Assembly (NCBI GenBank): GCA_036940085.1
Contig: JALLBK010000360.1
Location: 1 to 29,531, forward strand
Reading direction: 5' to 3'
Source: Discostella pseudostelligera
Lineage: Eukaryota > Bacillariophyta > Thalassiosirophyceae > Thalassiosirales > Thalassiosiraceae
DNA length: 29,531 nt
Under the pieces are notes generated by a model, which worked only from the letters and a program-made list of their open reading frames with translations, was not told where the DNA came from and made no database searches. The position numbers and the translations under genes were made by a program. How positions within the stretch are numbered: the first letter of the stretch is position 1; every line of letters starts with the position of its first letter. This document shows positions 9,684-21,144 of this stretch, in pieces.

Positions 9684-10249
9684 GCAAGCGCGCCTGCCAG
9701 ATTCCACTGATTCGCACCGTCATCCGTTGTCTGTTGAGACAGTCCCCAGTGCATCATTACCTTATAAATGAATTTTGATTACTTAACAAAAGTATGAATT
9801 TTCATCCGTGACGTAATGACCCAACGCACTGCTGTCTTCGCGATGTTCGAGGTTGTTGTTTCTTCCACTGCCACACCCATCATCCACCACCATCCACCAC
9901 ACAGCAAAAGCCGCCACGCACTCACTACGATACGATACCCTCGCGATTGATAGTAAGGTTGCATGCCATCTTTCTCCCCAAGACGGCCCATGCATACTGT
10001 TCGTACTGCTTGCGTCCGCCGAAATGAGGTGCATGCAGTGTGCATTGTCCATCCGTTGACTTTTGTAGATACTGGCATTGGACCAATTATTCAAGGCGTC
10101 GGCGGTGGGAAATTATCTCTCCGAACCGAGGCATTCATCTCCTGTACATTTCCCCTTGTTCGTGTTCTTGGGCTGGGCAAAACTCCACCGTCCAACTGTT
10201 AGCCTGCGCGCAGTTTCAATTACAAATAATTAGAGTCGATACTACTATC

Positions 10250-13200
10250 ATGGGTTGCTGCCAAAGCAAATCGACATCGGGGGCGGTGTGCACCGTCTCT
10301 GCGAAGGGCGGGGCTGGTCCGGGCGGTGAGTCGCTAATTGTAATTGTTGCGCTCCAATGATGATAGTGTAACCCTTGATGATGATGCCTCACATTCCGTA
10401 TTGTCGTTTCTCTCGCTCGCTCTCTCTGCTCTCTACAACATACTCCAAACAAACCATGGCCAAATCAGGTACCAACGCAGCAACCGCGTCTGCGAACAAT
10501 GCTCCCATCAGCAACAACACGAATACCGTCACTTCGACTCCACGAACAGCCGCCGCTGGTTCCGCCAATAGCAATACTAGTCCTCCGCCTCATCTTCTCC
10601 CCCTCTCACGATTGAATACGCCCACACCCAGCCTCGATGGCTCCGGACACTCCTCATCTGATTCGAAAAGCTCCACTACTCGCAAACCATTGCTAAATCG
10701 AGGTTCGAGTGCATTGGGATTAGATAAAATGATTGATGAAAAGAGGGATGCCAAGACTATGTCGGAGCGAGTGGTGCATATTGAGGTATGAAAGAAACAA
10801 TGACAATGATATATGGCATGCTATGGTTTTTGTTGTTGTTGTGTCTATTCGACATATGTATGGCCTATCCCCCATTGGTATTGTGGGAAGTGTTGCAATG
10901 ATCCCTAATATGCCCATTAATTCTTTGTACTCACACCCGACAAAAACTATAGGTTCCATTTGGCAAGCCCATCGAAGAAGTCTACAACGGAGTACACGAT
11001 GGTCCCGTCTTGGGCTCCGGTATCTCCGGCCTCGTCCGTCTTGCGACACACAAGGCCACCGGGCTCAAGTATGCTGTCAAATGTCTCGACTTGAGCCTCG
11101 TCGACACCGAGGAGGGATTACAACAACTACGTGAAGAAATTTACATCATGTGTCAATTGGATCATCCTAATATTGTACGACTCGAGGAGGTGTATGAATC
11201 CCATTCCGAAATTTATCTTGTTCAGGAATTGTGTGTAGGAGGGGAATTGTTCGATCGATTGGATGAGCAGCCGGATTATCATTATACCGAGGCACAGTGC
11301 GCTCGTCTCATTAAGCAAATGTCGTGTTCGGTACGATACATTCATTCGAAGGGGATTATTCATCGGGATTTGAAGTTGGAGAATTTTCTTTTCACGGATA
11401 CTGGTCCAGATTCGGAATTGAAGATGATTGACTTTGGGCTTAGTAAGCACTTTAAGTTTGGGGAGGTGCAGCATGAGGCGGTGGGGACGCCGTATACCGT
11501 GGCACCCGAGGTTATCCGTGGCAGTTGTAAGTTGATTTTGAGATACAATTGCTTTCCTCCGGTTCTTTTTGCTGCATGGTATGCCCCATAATTAATTTTC
11601 ATTGTGTATCGCAGACGATGAACGATGTGATGTCTGGGCAATCGGTAAGTGTGAAAATCCGACAGTGGGCTCCAGGAGTGCTTGTGGTTTCTACGTTGCT
11701 AACAATACATCGTGTTTCATTCAATGAAGGTGTTATCACGTACTTGCTCTTGAGTGGCGAATCGCCATTTGGCGGGTGCGGTGGACCAGAGCCTCTTATG
11801 CAAGTGAGGGATAACATTCTCAAGTGCAACTTTGTCTTCGAACCGCAGGAGGTTTGGGGAAACGTGTCGGATAAGGCAAAGAAATTCATCTCTCGACTAT
11901 TGGTGGCGGATCCAAATATGCGTCCAACAGCGAGAGAAGTGCAGCAGGATCCATGGCTGGTGGAGATGACGGACCGCAACAGGAATGGTGATGATAAGGC
12001 ATTGAATCCAAGTGTCGTCAAAGCGTTGGTTAACTTCAAAGAGTACTCCGACATGCGCAAGCTTTTGTGCGAAGTGTTGAGTTTTACCCTGATCCCTGAC
12101 CAGATGCAAGGATTGCGGAAGGAGTTCGAAAAGATGGACACGGATGGGTCCGGAGAGATTACCCTCTCAGCTCTGAAAACAATCCTGCTGGGTAATGCAG
12201 CCCAAGGATCTCTTGGTGCTCTTACGGAGGAAGAAGTGGAAGATATTTTCCACGCCATGCGGGTGAGCAAAACCGAAACTACGATTCATTGGCACGAATT
12301 TATTGCGGCGGGGCTCAGCCATTGTAAGGTTGACGAAAGGAATTTGAGGCTTGCCTTTGATAGACTTGATGCGGACCACACTGGGTACATTACATTTGAG
12401 AATTTCATGGACTTAATTGGAAACGGGGCAGTGCACTCAGAAGAAGCGTTGCGCGAAATGTGGGGTGAAGCGTCGAGGAATAACAGCAATGCTTGTATCA
12501 CCTATGAGGACTTTCTCCTTTTGATGAAAGGTCAGACCAAACCAGCTCCGTCAAAAAGTCGAACTCATGCGCCCATGCTAGACAAGTTCCCACTCGAACC
12601 TGTAATGGAAGGAACCTCTGAAGATACTCTCGTCGCATCACTCTCGATGACAGGAGGATTCATGTCGCCATCGTCATTTGACGGGGAAGGAGAAAGTTCG
12701 GATGGCCCAGTGTGTATAGATGATGATGGTGATGACGGCGCACTTAATCAGGGGTTTGCTGAGGCCGTGCAACACCAGGTGACAGGATTTGCAATCAAAG
12801 AAAGTCTTGAGAAGTCAAAAATTCCGGACTCAAAGCTCAGGTCGAAGTCCTTTGATAGCGAAGAATCCCCACCATCACCGGCGTCATGGAAAAACATGGC
12901 TGTCAACTTGCCGGAACACAACCGCACCAGCGTCAAAGTCAATAACTTGCTCAACGACAAATCAAAGACACCTCTGGTTGTGAACAGAGAACTTTATAGG
13001 GCTCACCGATCATTGCGACTTGCGATTCTCGATGCTTCAAAAAGACTTGAGGATGAGCGGCAGCGTCGAGCACGAGAGGAGATGCGTAAGGAGCAAGCTT
13101 GGTCAAACAACGGCGCCGGTCTCATCATGCGTCACGGTGGAGAATTAAGCGCGGATGCCATCAAACAATTTGTTGTCCAGCAGCAAAAGGAAGAACAGAG

Positions 13201-13591
13201 AAAGGTCCAGGAGGCGTCAAAGCGATCTGGACGCCACTCTCGTAATAAGACTGCATCCGATATCCGTGGTATGTTCACAGGCTCTGGTTCAGACCTAAAC
13301 AACCTCACAGCACCAGTCATACGTGAGGCAGTTGCTCATGGTGGCATACCCGATTTTAGAAGCCCTCCATCTCCTGGGGTTCTAGTGAAATCCTCAACTC
13401 ATGACGAATCTCGAGTTGCCCCCGACCTTCCTGAATTACCAGTAGTTCGTACTGCCACACAGCCTGGTCAATTCAGAAAAACAGACTATGATCCCTTCAG
13501 CTTTGGTGTAAGGAAGTCGTCTCAAAATGGCACGGCAGACGAACCAGAGTTCATGGAGTCGTCATTGCACAGGCATTTAGAAGGCATTTAG
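10250..13591 (+). CDS. Calcium-dependent protein kinase (CDPK), 5 exons
   Basis: Ser/Thr kinase fused to EF-hands. Exons 10250-10325, 10469-10785, 10953-11526, 11615-11644 and 11730-13591 join in phase to about 952 aa. MGCCQSK is a strong N-myristoylation plus palmitoylation start, so membrane attachment is likely. A Ser/Thr-rich linker is followed by the kinase domain: GSGISG loop (152-157), AVK lysine about 174, HRDLKLEN (268), DFG (291), VAPEVI. The 30-nt fourth exon encodes YDERCDVWAI. Of four EF-hands, the first (DTDGSGEIT, from residue 469) and third (DADHTGYITFEN, from 546) look canonical. The second (VSKTETTIHWHE) and fourth (ASRNNSNACITYED) lack several ligands. About 340 residues follow the EF-hands, with a charged, possibly coiled-coil segment (LEDERQRRAREEMRKEQ). 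Diatom CDPKs are known; this extension is unusually long. Confidence 0.93.
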
Positions 13592-14437
13592 AGATTGGGC
13601 TGGAAATGAAGCATTGGCCCACTATTTTAGAGAGCAAATAATATCATCGTTTGAATCGAAAATGCCGGCGAGTGATTCACAGTATGTGTTGGTGGTTTTA
13701 GGCGAATAACAGAATCGATTAATTCCAATTAACAATTTAGTCCGAATGAAGGAAGCGATGTCAAATAATTTGGAGTAGTGCACCGACAGGTGCCGTCAAG
13801 TAGCGGTCGTCAACCGAATCCATTTTCTCTTTGGCAACAGCGACACATGGAAATATCGGATGCAAAGGAATATACACTCAATGATCATTTCTCCACTGTG
13901 ACTATGATGTTTGCTCAGATATGCTCTCCTCTCGAATTCATACCTCCTCCAATAGATCGAATTCATCGCAACGAACACAACCAACCCTCTCGCCCTCCCG
14001 CCGCCTCACCCTCTCTCTCCCGCCAAAAAGAATGTCCTCGCGCCTCCATCTCCCGCCACCAATCGACGGACGGACCAGGAGTGACGTTTTGGAGGTGAAT
14101 CGGCGACGGTTGTACAGATTCCTACGCGAGATGATGCGATCTCTCCTCTTCAACACCTCGGATTCGCGAGCTCACGTGTTGTGTGTGTGTGGTGATGGCC
14201 GACGATGATGCATGGCCGATGCCGATGGCCGCCACCGCCTCCATCCATGGACTCCGTCGGCGGCGCGTACCCTAGCACCGGATCTTTCACGGTAATAAGA
14301 AAAACATTGCGCCTATCTCTAGATACAGTGCTCTGACCGAAGTCTAACAACTATCACTGGAGAATCAGATTTGGTATTGGTAGCGGACGTGAGACGTCTA
14401 TCGTACTGCGCACAACGTCGAATCTCTACTCTTCCAA
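13592..14437. other. Intergenic region, probable phytoene synthase promoter
   Basis: About 850 bp lie between the kinase stop and the PSY ATG. Visible elements are CCCGCC-type words near 13997, 14018 and 14051, a TGACGT core at 14082-14087 and CACGTG near 14174. TGACGT is the core recognised by aureochrome bZIP photoreceptors in stramenopiles. That fits a light-responsive carotenoid gene, but it is inference. No gene is supported here. Confidence 0.45.
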
Positions 14438-16269
14438 ATGCCAATGAACATGAGGGTGCCGTATTCGTATGGATGGATGGCGGCTGCTGCCATTACAACG
14501 TCCTCCGGCGTTGCATGGTCCCTGGTTCCAACCCCTGCACTATTAGTCACCCATACTCATCAAGCACACAAATCAATAATGTGCGCGAGGAGAAAAAGGG
14601 ATGCTGTATCATTGATGATGTCGGTGGTACCAAAGAAAGAGGAGGAAATATCATCTGTATCTGTACCCTTCTTTGCCAGCCAGAAGAAATCCAAGGGCAC
14701 ATCAGCACACCACCATGCCACTGCAATAAATAGCATCAACGGCTGTGGACGTACATCACAAGAAATATCCAACGAATTATCACGAGGAATCACTCTCGAT
14801 GGTGGACCCGTAATTGATTTTGCATCCGTCAAGGATTCCACATCACGTGCAGAAAGGGCACTGGCTGAAGCGCGAAAGAAGTGTGAAGCCTCGGTGGATG
14901 GTTTCAACAACCTTGATACTACTTCTGTGAGCTTGAGTTTGGGGGGAGGGCGTTTGATGGGAATTAACGATGAAGTAGTGGCCGAGGTGGGAAATGAAAT
15001 TGGTATATTCGTCGATGAGTATGTGGACAAGGCATCGGGGGAAGATGCATATGCACTTGTCCAAAAATGTGCACGATATCTCCGTTCCAAGGCTAGTCTG
15101 GATACTTTCCCTCACTTATTGAAGGAGGAGGAGACTGGCAGTATCGAATTCACTACGGAGGAGATTTCGCGATTCGACCGTCTCCTTGCACGTGCCTACG
15201 AAGAATCGGGCATTGTTACTTCGGCATTTGCGAAAACATTTTACCTCGGTACGCAAGTATTGCCAGAACCTGCCATGAAGGCCATTTGGGCAGTGTATGT
15301 ATGGTGCCGTCGCACGGATGAAATAGTCGATGCTCCTCGGCCGAGCGCACAAGATCCTAACGCAGAGATGCTGACTGATCTATCTCAATGGGAGATCCGA
15401 TTGGAGAGATTATTTGATCGAGGACAGGTATTGGATGTATTGGATTTGCCTTTGTTGGATTGCAAAGTCAAATACCCAAAGTTACCCATTACTCCATTTT
15501 CAGATATGATTCGGGGGATGCTTATGGATATTCCTGGATTGGGACAGGAGAGATATGATACTTGGGATGAGCTCCACTTGTATTGTTACCGTGTGGCGGG
15601 GACTGTTGGCTTGATGTCCATGCCTATATTTGGTTGTGCTCCAGGATACACCGATGAGATGGCAAAGTAAGTGGTGTTGCATTACATCATGTTATCGACT
15701 TTCCGCTGTCGTCATTTGCTCACAGAGCTGTCACTCAATTCGACAATATCAGGGAGCCGGCCCTATCACTAGGCGTAGCATTTCAAATCACAAATATTCT
15801 TCGTGATGTAGGCGAGGATGCAGCAAAACGTGGGCGGGTGTACCTGCCTCAACGTGACATGGAGAGATTTGGAGTCACCGAGCAGCAAATATTCAACCAA
15901 ATTGTAGACGACAACTATATCAATCTAATGAAGTTTGAGATTGCTCGTGCGAGGATGTATTACGCCCGCGCACTTCGGGGTGTGCCAATGCTACGCCCTG
16001 AATCTCGTCTTCCGGTGCAACTTTCATTGGATGCGTATGGGAAAATATTGGATAAAATTGAGGAGAATAAGTATGATTCATTAACAAAGAGGGCATACGT
16101 TGGAAAGTGGGAAAAGTTGGCCGGCATACCGGCATCGTGGTACAGGACCTTGGATATTTCGAAGGTGATACCTCTGCCTGAGGATTGGGAAAAGCCTTCA
16201 TTAGATGACTATGAGAGACAATTGAAGGATGTTTTAGAGAAGACGTGGGAAGCACAGTCCAAGAAATAA
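14438..16269 (+). CDS. PSY: Phytoene synthase, plastid-targeted, 2 exons
   Basis: Condenses two geranylgeranyl diphosphates to phytoene, the first committed carotenoid step in the plastid. Exons 14438-15666 and 15753-16269 join in phase to 581 aa. The hydrophobic N-terminus (MAAAAITTSSGVA) is followed by WSLVP. Trp at the predicted +1 position resembles the diatom ASAFAP-type plastid motif. After a low-complexity presequence of about 200 residues comes the squalene/phytoene synthase fold. It has both Mg-diphosphate motifs, DEIVD (294-298) and DVGED (428-432), plus FAKTFYLG and YCYRVAGTVG. The C-terminal KILDEIEENKYDSLTKRAYV is also typical. An in-frame alternative acceptor at 15725 would insert 9 residues (AVTQFDNIR). 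The 15752 acceptor was chosen because it gives a gap-free fit to plant enzymes as I remember them. Confidence 0.95.
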
Positions 16270-17526
16270 GTTGCGAATGAACTGTCAACGTGACCATTCA
16301 GAGAATGGCATTGATGAGACACCGGGAAGAATTGTCGAGAAACTGGAGTAAACGATGTGATGGGATGTATTACAGGGGTAGAAGTAAAGAAAGAGGGGAC
16401 AAAGTAATTGTATTGTTGGACATTCCAATGTCATGTAATGCCTAGAAGTTCAGGGTTCATCAATTTGTTTTCATTGTCGATTGTCGATGATGCCCACCCA
16501 GTGCCTGTCATCTTCGACTCACCACCAATGACAAGGGGGTTAATTAGAGTGAAATCGATATGCTGTCCCCCTTCCATCTCTCATTCAATAACTTCCATCC
16601 CACCTCTGGGTGAAAGACCTCTCACTCCGCTAGATACTACCTCGGTAGGTACTGGATGAAGAAGCTCAGGGTGTTACCTATACCGACCATTGATCTCTTT
16701 TCTGTCTCTGCCATCATCTTCATCGTGTCCAAAGTTAATGCATCTATTCTGGCTTAGCTACCAATGATTTCATTTTTCATGCATTGAACATTGACCATTG
16801 ACACATTGACCATTGACAGCCGAGCCATTTTTTATTGACTCACGAGATCCGGATCAATGACTCTATCATAATGACCACTGAAAATTAAATGACCTCTTCG
16901 TTCTTTATTCGAGGAGGACACTGGCATTAGAGTGACGAAAGCCATTCAAAAAGACCAGTGCTGTGCCTTCATCCAGATGGTACTCCTAGAGTTCGAATAA
17001 AATTGGAGTGCCGCTACGCGGAACGTAGAACCTGACCGTCGTCCGTCAATCTTTCTCGAAAATATGCCAAACCGCCACATTTTTGAGACAGCCATCTCAA
17101 TTCCGTATAAGGTGGAGAGGCAGTGACGAAAGTACCTGCATTGTGGTCGACATTCGTCCAAAGTCCATGGTCGTGGTCCTTCGCATCCACTGTCGCAGCG
17201 ACCCAGACACAAGTAGATACACATCTTCTTTGCTTCTTCTCATGTCCCAGGTCGTCTCCTACTTACCGCACCGCACTGCCACGCACTTCCGCGAGCTATC
17301 ACCAACCATGCACTTCCCCAGCTTTCGCTTTCCCCTTCTTCTGTGGAACTTTTGGGTAGTAGATATCTGTGATATAACATCTTCTATTAGACAATCGGAA
17401 TCTCGTCTATCTTGCAAAAACATGAACGTGCTGCATCTCTGAGCGAGAGAGAGGTAGAGAGAAAGGAGATAACGAGGCTCAACATTAATCAACAACATAA
17501 CAACATCTAATCCTTCCCATCAAGCG
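16270..17526. other. Intergenic region with no supported gene
   Basis: About 1.25 kb lie between phytoene synthase and the metalloprotease gene. Open frames here (for example near 16408 and 17083) have no recognisable motif, no hydrophobic pattern and no splice-consistent extension. A short direct repeat lies at 16788-16818, and a pyrimidine-rich tract near 17220-17340. GA-rich sequence just before the protease start (17440-17470) may be the 5' UTR. Confidence 0.5.
16788..16818 (+). repeat. Two overlapping copies of a 16-bp word
   Basis: ACATTGACCATTGACA occurs at 16788-16803 and again at 16803-16818, giving a 15-bp period. It is built from the shorter ATTGAC unit. It is intergenic, with no evident function. 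Confidence 0.7.
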
Positions 17527-20047
17527 ATGACGATGAGTCTATCCAGCATGAACAGTATGATCCTGGGCAAGCTGGCTCTGCTCGTCTTTTCACTGACGAC
17601 AGCCGCCGCAAAGAAGAATGAATTGCGTGTCACGACGTGTCAGCAGCCGCCACCGGGTAAGGGCATGGGCAAGTCCGGTGGCGTACATCGTTGCTCCGTC
17701 AATCGAACCGCCTTCAACCCCAACTTTGAAAAAGGCGCCATCATCGACATTGACTTTGGTCCTGGACGGCGATACACTTGCCGTTCCCAAGGCCGCATTG
17801 GTGGATCGTCTTCGGGCGCCTCTTGTACTATTGCTGTAAGCAATGCCACCTCACCCGGCGTCGGTGTCAACGATAATAGTGGTGGCGGTGGCGTAGGCTT
17901 GTTTGGCAGTAACAATGGTAATGGCAATGGCAACGTCATCAGGGGCGATATGAACGTCATCACCCACGGGAAGAATTCCCGAGGAGAGGATTACATCTTT
18001 GGGTCTACGAGTGTCAACGGAGAAATTTGTGACTTTAGTCCGGATGCCGATGGCATGAATATCATCGTCGAGTGCAATCCAGAAAGTGCGTACCCACCTG
18101 AGGCGGACGCGGTAGAACGAGAACGAGGAGACGATGCAACAACACTGTGAGTATTGTGATTCCCCATTCATTATGCTATTTTGATTGGTTACAGTTGTAC
18201 TTTCTCACCCTGAACCCTGCGATTACACTCGATAATTGTTCCATGTTGCACCAATGTTGGTTTCTGATTAGATTTGAGGATGGTGACGAAATGATGACGA
18301 ACACCAACCAACAAAAGGAGACCAATGATTCGGGAATTCGTGGCTCGTTATTCAATCAACAACAGAAACAAGAGCATCGTGGCCTTGTCGACGATAGTGG
18401 TAGTACCATTGATGTCATGGTGGTGTGGACGAAGAAGGCCGAATGCAGGAAATCCAACCTTGCCGCGGGATGCACCAACACAGCTACAACCGAAAACAAC
18501 ATGCGTGGATTAATTGCTCTTGCAGTTGCCGAAACTAATACAGCATACAGTTTATCGGGTGTGACGACTCAGCTACGCCTTGTTCATGCCTATCGCGAAC
18601 CTAACTACGTCGAAGCTACGTCCGATGCGTTTGGTGCGGCATTATCTTCCATCACAGGCACAACTGACGGTGTTATGGATGATGTCCACACCAAGCGTAA
18701 TACATATGGTGCCGATGTTGTTGCATTAATCATTGATGATGCGGCATCCTGTGGAAAGGCCTACTTGGGCCCTTCCGTTGATTTCATGTTTTCTGTAACG
18801 GCTTGGAACTGTGCAACTGGTAGTAAGTCAAATTTGAATTTGTTCCATGTACCCCTACGCCGCGGCTAACCGTTATTTTTTCCTCCCGCCCCGAATCTGA
18901 CTTAGACTATTCATTCGGCCATGAGATTGCTCACAATATGGTGAGTTCGTTTGTTCTGAATTGCTAAGGGTAGTAAGCAACCGACATTTTCAGACCTGAT
19001 TCTGTTTTTATCCTCATCTTCCTCATCAGGGATGCAACCATGACAAGGGAACAACGAATGCTTGTTCCTCTAGCGAATACAACTATGGCTGGCGCGATCC
19101 CAGCTCCGGATTCCGTTCCATCCTTTCGTACAATTGCGCCACGGGTCAATGCGATAACTTGCCGGTGGCCGGTTGCCCAAGGGTACAGCGCTTCTCAAAC
19201 ACGGTTCATTTGTACAATGGCAAGGCTATGGGAAGTCCTCGGCATGACAATGCAAGTCAGATTAACAGCGTGAAAAAGACAGTTGCGGCGTATCGGACGG
19301 TTATGATTGATGACACAACTCCTCAGGTAAATTTCGCCAATGTTGGATGATTCACTTCCTACTTGCATGTTCGATTCACATTTTGACTTTATTCCGACGA
19401 TCGCCATTTGCCGTCATGACAGCCCACAAATAATATCCAGACTCCTTTACCAACCAACCGCGTGAGTGTCTGATTGCTGCAATAATCTGACATCATTGGT
19501 TTCATCTATTCCACTCTGACATGATAATGTAATTGACTCCTAATTCCATCCGCCATCTTCGTGACAGCCCACAATTCCTCCGACTTCTTTACGACCCACG
19601 AGCACTCCTGTGAGTTTCCAATAAGTGAAAGTTCCGGCTATTCCGCTGTGTCACGATAATTTATGACTCCTAACCATCTATCCGTCATCCTTTGGAATTC
19701 GAACTTCACAGACTTTTAGCCCATCTGCCAGCCCAACTCATAGCAAAATTCCAACAACTACTGCGCCATCGCAATCTCCAAGTACTATGCCAACAATTGC
19801 CTCGACACCAGCCCCAATATCAACCCCGTCTCAAGAAATTACAATACCTGATGCACCATCGCAATCTCCAATAACCCTCACGCCAACAACTGCCCCTACT
19901 CCAGTTCCGACAACTACTGCCCCAACACGTATACCAACATTTACCCCGACTCTTAAGCCCACGACGAAGACTCCGACGGCGAAGCCAACTAAACGGAAGC
20001 CAACTGTCAGGCCGACTTTTAAGAAGCCGACTGCCAAGACAATTTAA
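17527..20047 (+). CDS. Secreted metzincin-type (reprolysin-like) metalloprotease with PT-rich stalk, 7 exons
   Basis: Exons 17527-18146, 18272-18822, 18906-18940, 19030-19326, 19423-19461, 19568-19609 and 19712-20047 join in phase to 639 aa. A signal peptide (LALLVFSLTTAAA) is followed by a Gly/Asn-rich prodomain-like region. The catalytic domain opens with VMVVWTKKAE and contains TTDGVMDDVH and YGADVVALIID. The zinc signature is HEIAHNMGCNH (His396, Glu397, His400, His406), the M12-type HExxHxxGxxH. A 35-nt exon carries HEIAHNM and the next exon GCNHD. The expected Met-turn reads SILSYNC, with Leu434 where Met is usual. Cys-rich sequence follows. The C-terminal 130 residues are PT repeats ending in Lys-rich KPTKRKPTVRPTFKKPT, a possible wall- or polyanion-binding tail. 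Secreted proteolysis is the likely role; substrate unknown. Confidence 0.88.
19327..19711 (+). repeat. Duplicated small exon-intron units in the protease stalk
   Basis: Two small phase-0 exons of 39 and 42 nt (19423-19461 and 19568-19609) both begin with CCCACAA after an identical GACAG acceptor. Both end at GTGAGT donors and encode PT-type peptides. The introns after them share blocks such as CTATTCC...ATAAT...TGACTCCTAA. This indicates tandem duplication of an exon plus its intron. Confidence 0.65.
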
Positions 20048-20307
20048 GGTTTGTTCATCCATACTCGAGCAAATTCCAAATCTCAACATTCCTCGAGAGT
20101 TCGGCACACCATTATATGATAGGAACATGATTTTGTGACAGATCTGTATTTTGTTCCGATGTAGATTCGTATAACCTAGGGTATTGTTCTATTTGATTCG
20201 TCTCCCGTTGTCACTCTTCACCCCTGCCTGCCATCATGATGTGCCCTACCTTGATCGAAGAGAGTTTCGTCCCGTTCCAATAATCTCATCATCATCACCA
20301 CCATATC

Positions 20308-21144
20308 TTATTGATGCGTCCTCCAACTTAAATACACATTCCAAACAAATCCGACAGCATTACTAAAAAGTACTTGATACTTCCCTGGAACGTAAGCAAA
20401 CATGTAGGCCATGGAGGGTATCCATATCGACCAACCGACGAGTAATGATTGGGGGACGTCGTTTCGTATACGATTGAGTATGAGAGATTGCATCGGTGGT
20501 GGTGGGTGTGGTGACGCTGGTGGTGAAGACATGACGATGGATGTTGATGCTGATGTTGAAGAGGAGGAGCACTGATTGTGGATTGATACTTCAAGCAAGT
20601 GTTGATGTATTGGTTGTGCTGCTGCTGAAGTAGGAGTTGTAATGTCAGAATTCATGGTGGCATTCACCATCCTCGCTGATGTGACAATATGATCCAACAC
20701 AGTCAAGCATGAAACAAACGTAGTCAGAAATACGGGTGCAAATAGTCCTTGATCCAATGCCAGGCGTTTCCCCACCGATGCCAGGCTTAATCCAGGAATT
20801 TTGGTCATCAAATACCCATACCAGACATGTGTGGCCGGTGCTACGAGTGTTGCACCGAGAAATGCAAATTTGGCTGTTCGTGTTATATCGTATTGGCTTG
20901 CACAGGAGGAGGTGGAGGAGGAGGAATGCTGCTGCAGCTGATGCACCTGTTGATGATTGCAGATCATGCTGCCATCATTGAAATTGATATCGTCAACCTT
21001 ATTGTCCTCCGTCGTCCCCAGCACAATGGACTGACACAATAAATCACCTGTTCCAGCAATGAGCCCCGATGTGATAATTTTAGTGCGTAGGGGATGAGAA
21101 TCGAGCTTGGATGCATACCACCGTAGAAGGGTATTGATTTGCAT
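20308..21144 (-). CDS. Mpv17/PMP22-family membrane protein
   Basis: 278 aa from the ATG at 21144 (MQINTLLRWYASKLDSHPL); the frame is open further upstream but without another ATG. The N-terminal RWYxxxLDSHPLRTKIITSGLIAGTGDLLCQ is a family hallmark. So is the C-terminal WSIWIPSMAYMFAYVPGKYQ...VWNVYLSWRTH. Family members are small four-helix inner-membrane proteins of mitochondria, peroxisomes or plastids, implicated in channel or metabolite functions. The middle holds two insertions rich in Ser, His, Gln and Pro, which make it longer than the usual roughly 180-aa proteins. It is convergent with the protease gene (260 bp between stops) and divergent from the glycosyltransferase-like gene. It probably shares the repeat-rich promoter with that gene. 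Confidence 0.9.
   Translation of the reverse strand: MQINTLLRWYASKLDSHPLRTKIITSGLIAGTGDLLCQSIVLGTTEDNKVDDINFNDGSMICNHQQVHQLQQHSSSSTSSCASQYDITRTAKFAFLGATLVAPATHVWYGYLMTKIPGLSLASVGKRLALDQGLFAPVFLTTFVSCLTVLDHIVTSARMVNATMNSDITTPTSAAAQPIHQHLLEVSIHNQCSSSSTSASTSIVMSSPPASPHPPPPMQSLILNRIRNDVPQSLLVGWSIWIPSMAYMFAYVPGKYQVLFSNAVGFVWNVYLSWRTHQ

Noticed and set aside
9963..10202. 79-aa plus-strand frame upstream of the kinase
   Set aside because: It has no motif, no signal and unbiased codon use. It is better explained as the kinase promoter and 5' UTR.
11599..12270. 223-aa minus-strand frame opposite the kinase gene
   Set aside because: It is antisense to conserved kinase and EF-hand coding sequence and has no independent motif.
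16980..17000. GTTCGAATA resembling a tRNA T-loop
   Set aside because: No acceptor stem, D-arm or anticodon arm can be folded around it.
18194..18271. Upstream acceptor at about 18195 for protease exon 2
   Set aside because: Using it leads to an in-frame TGA within a few codons. The acceptor at 18271 continues the frame.
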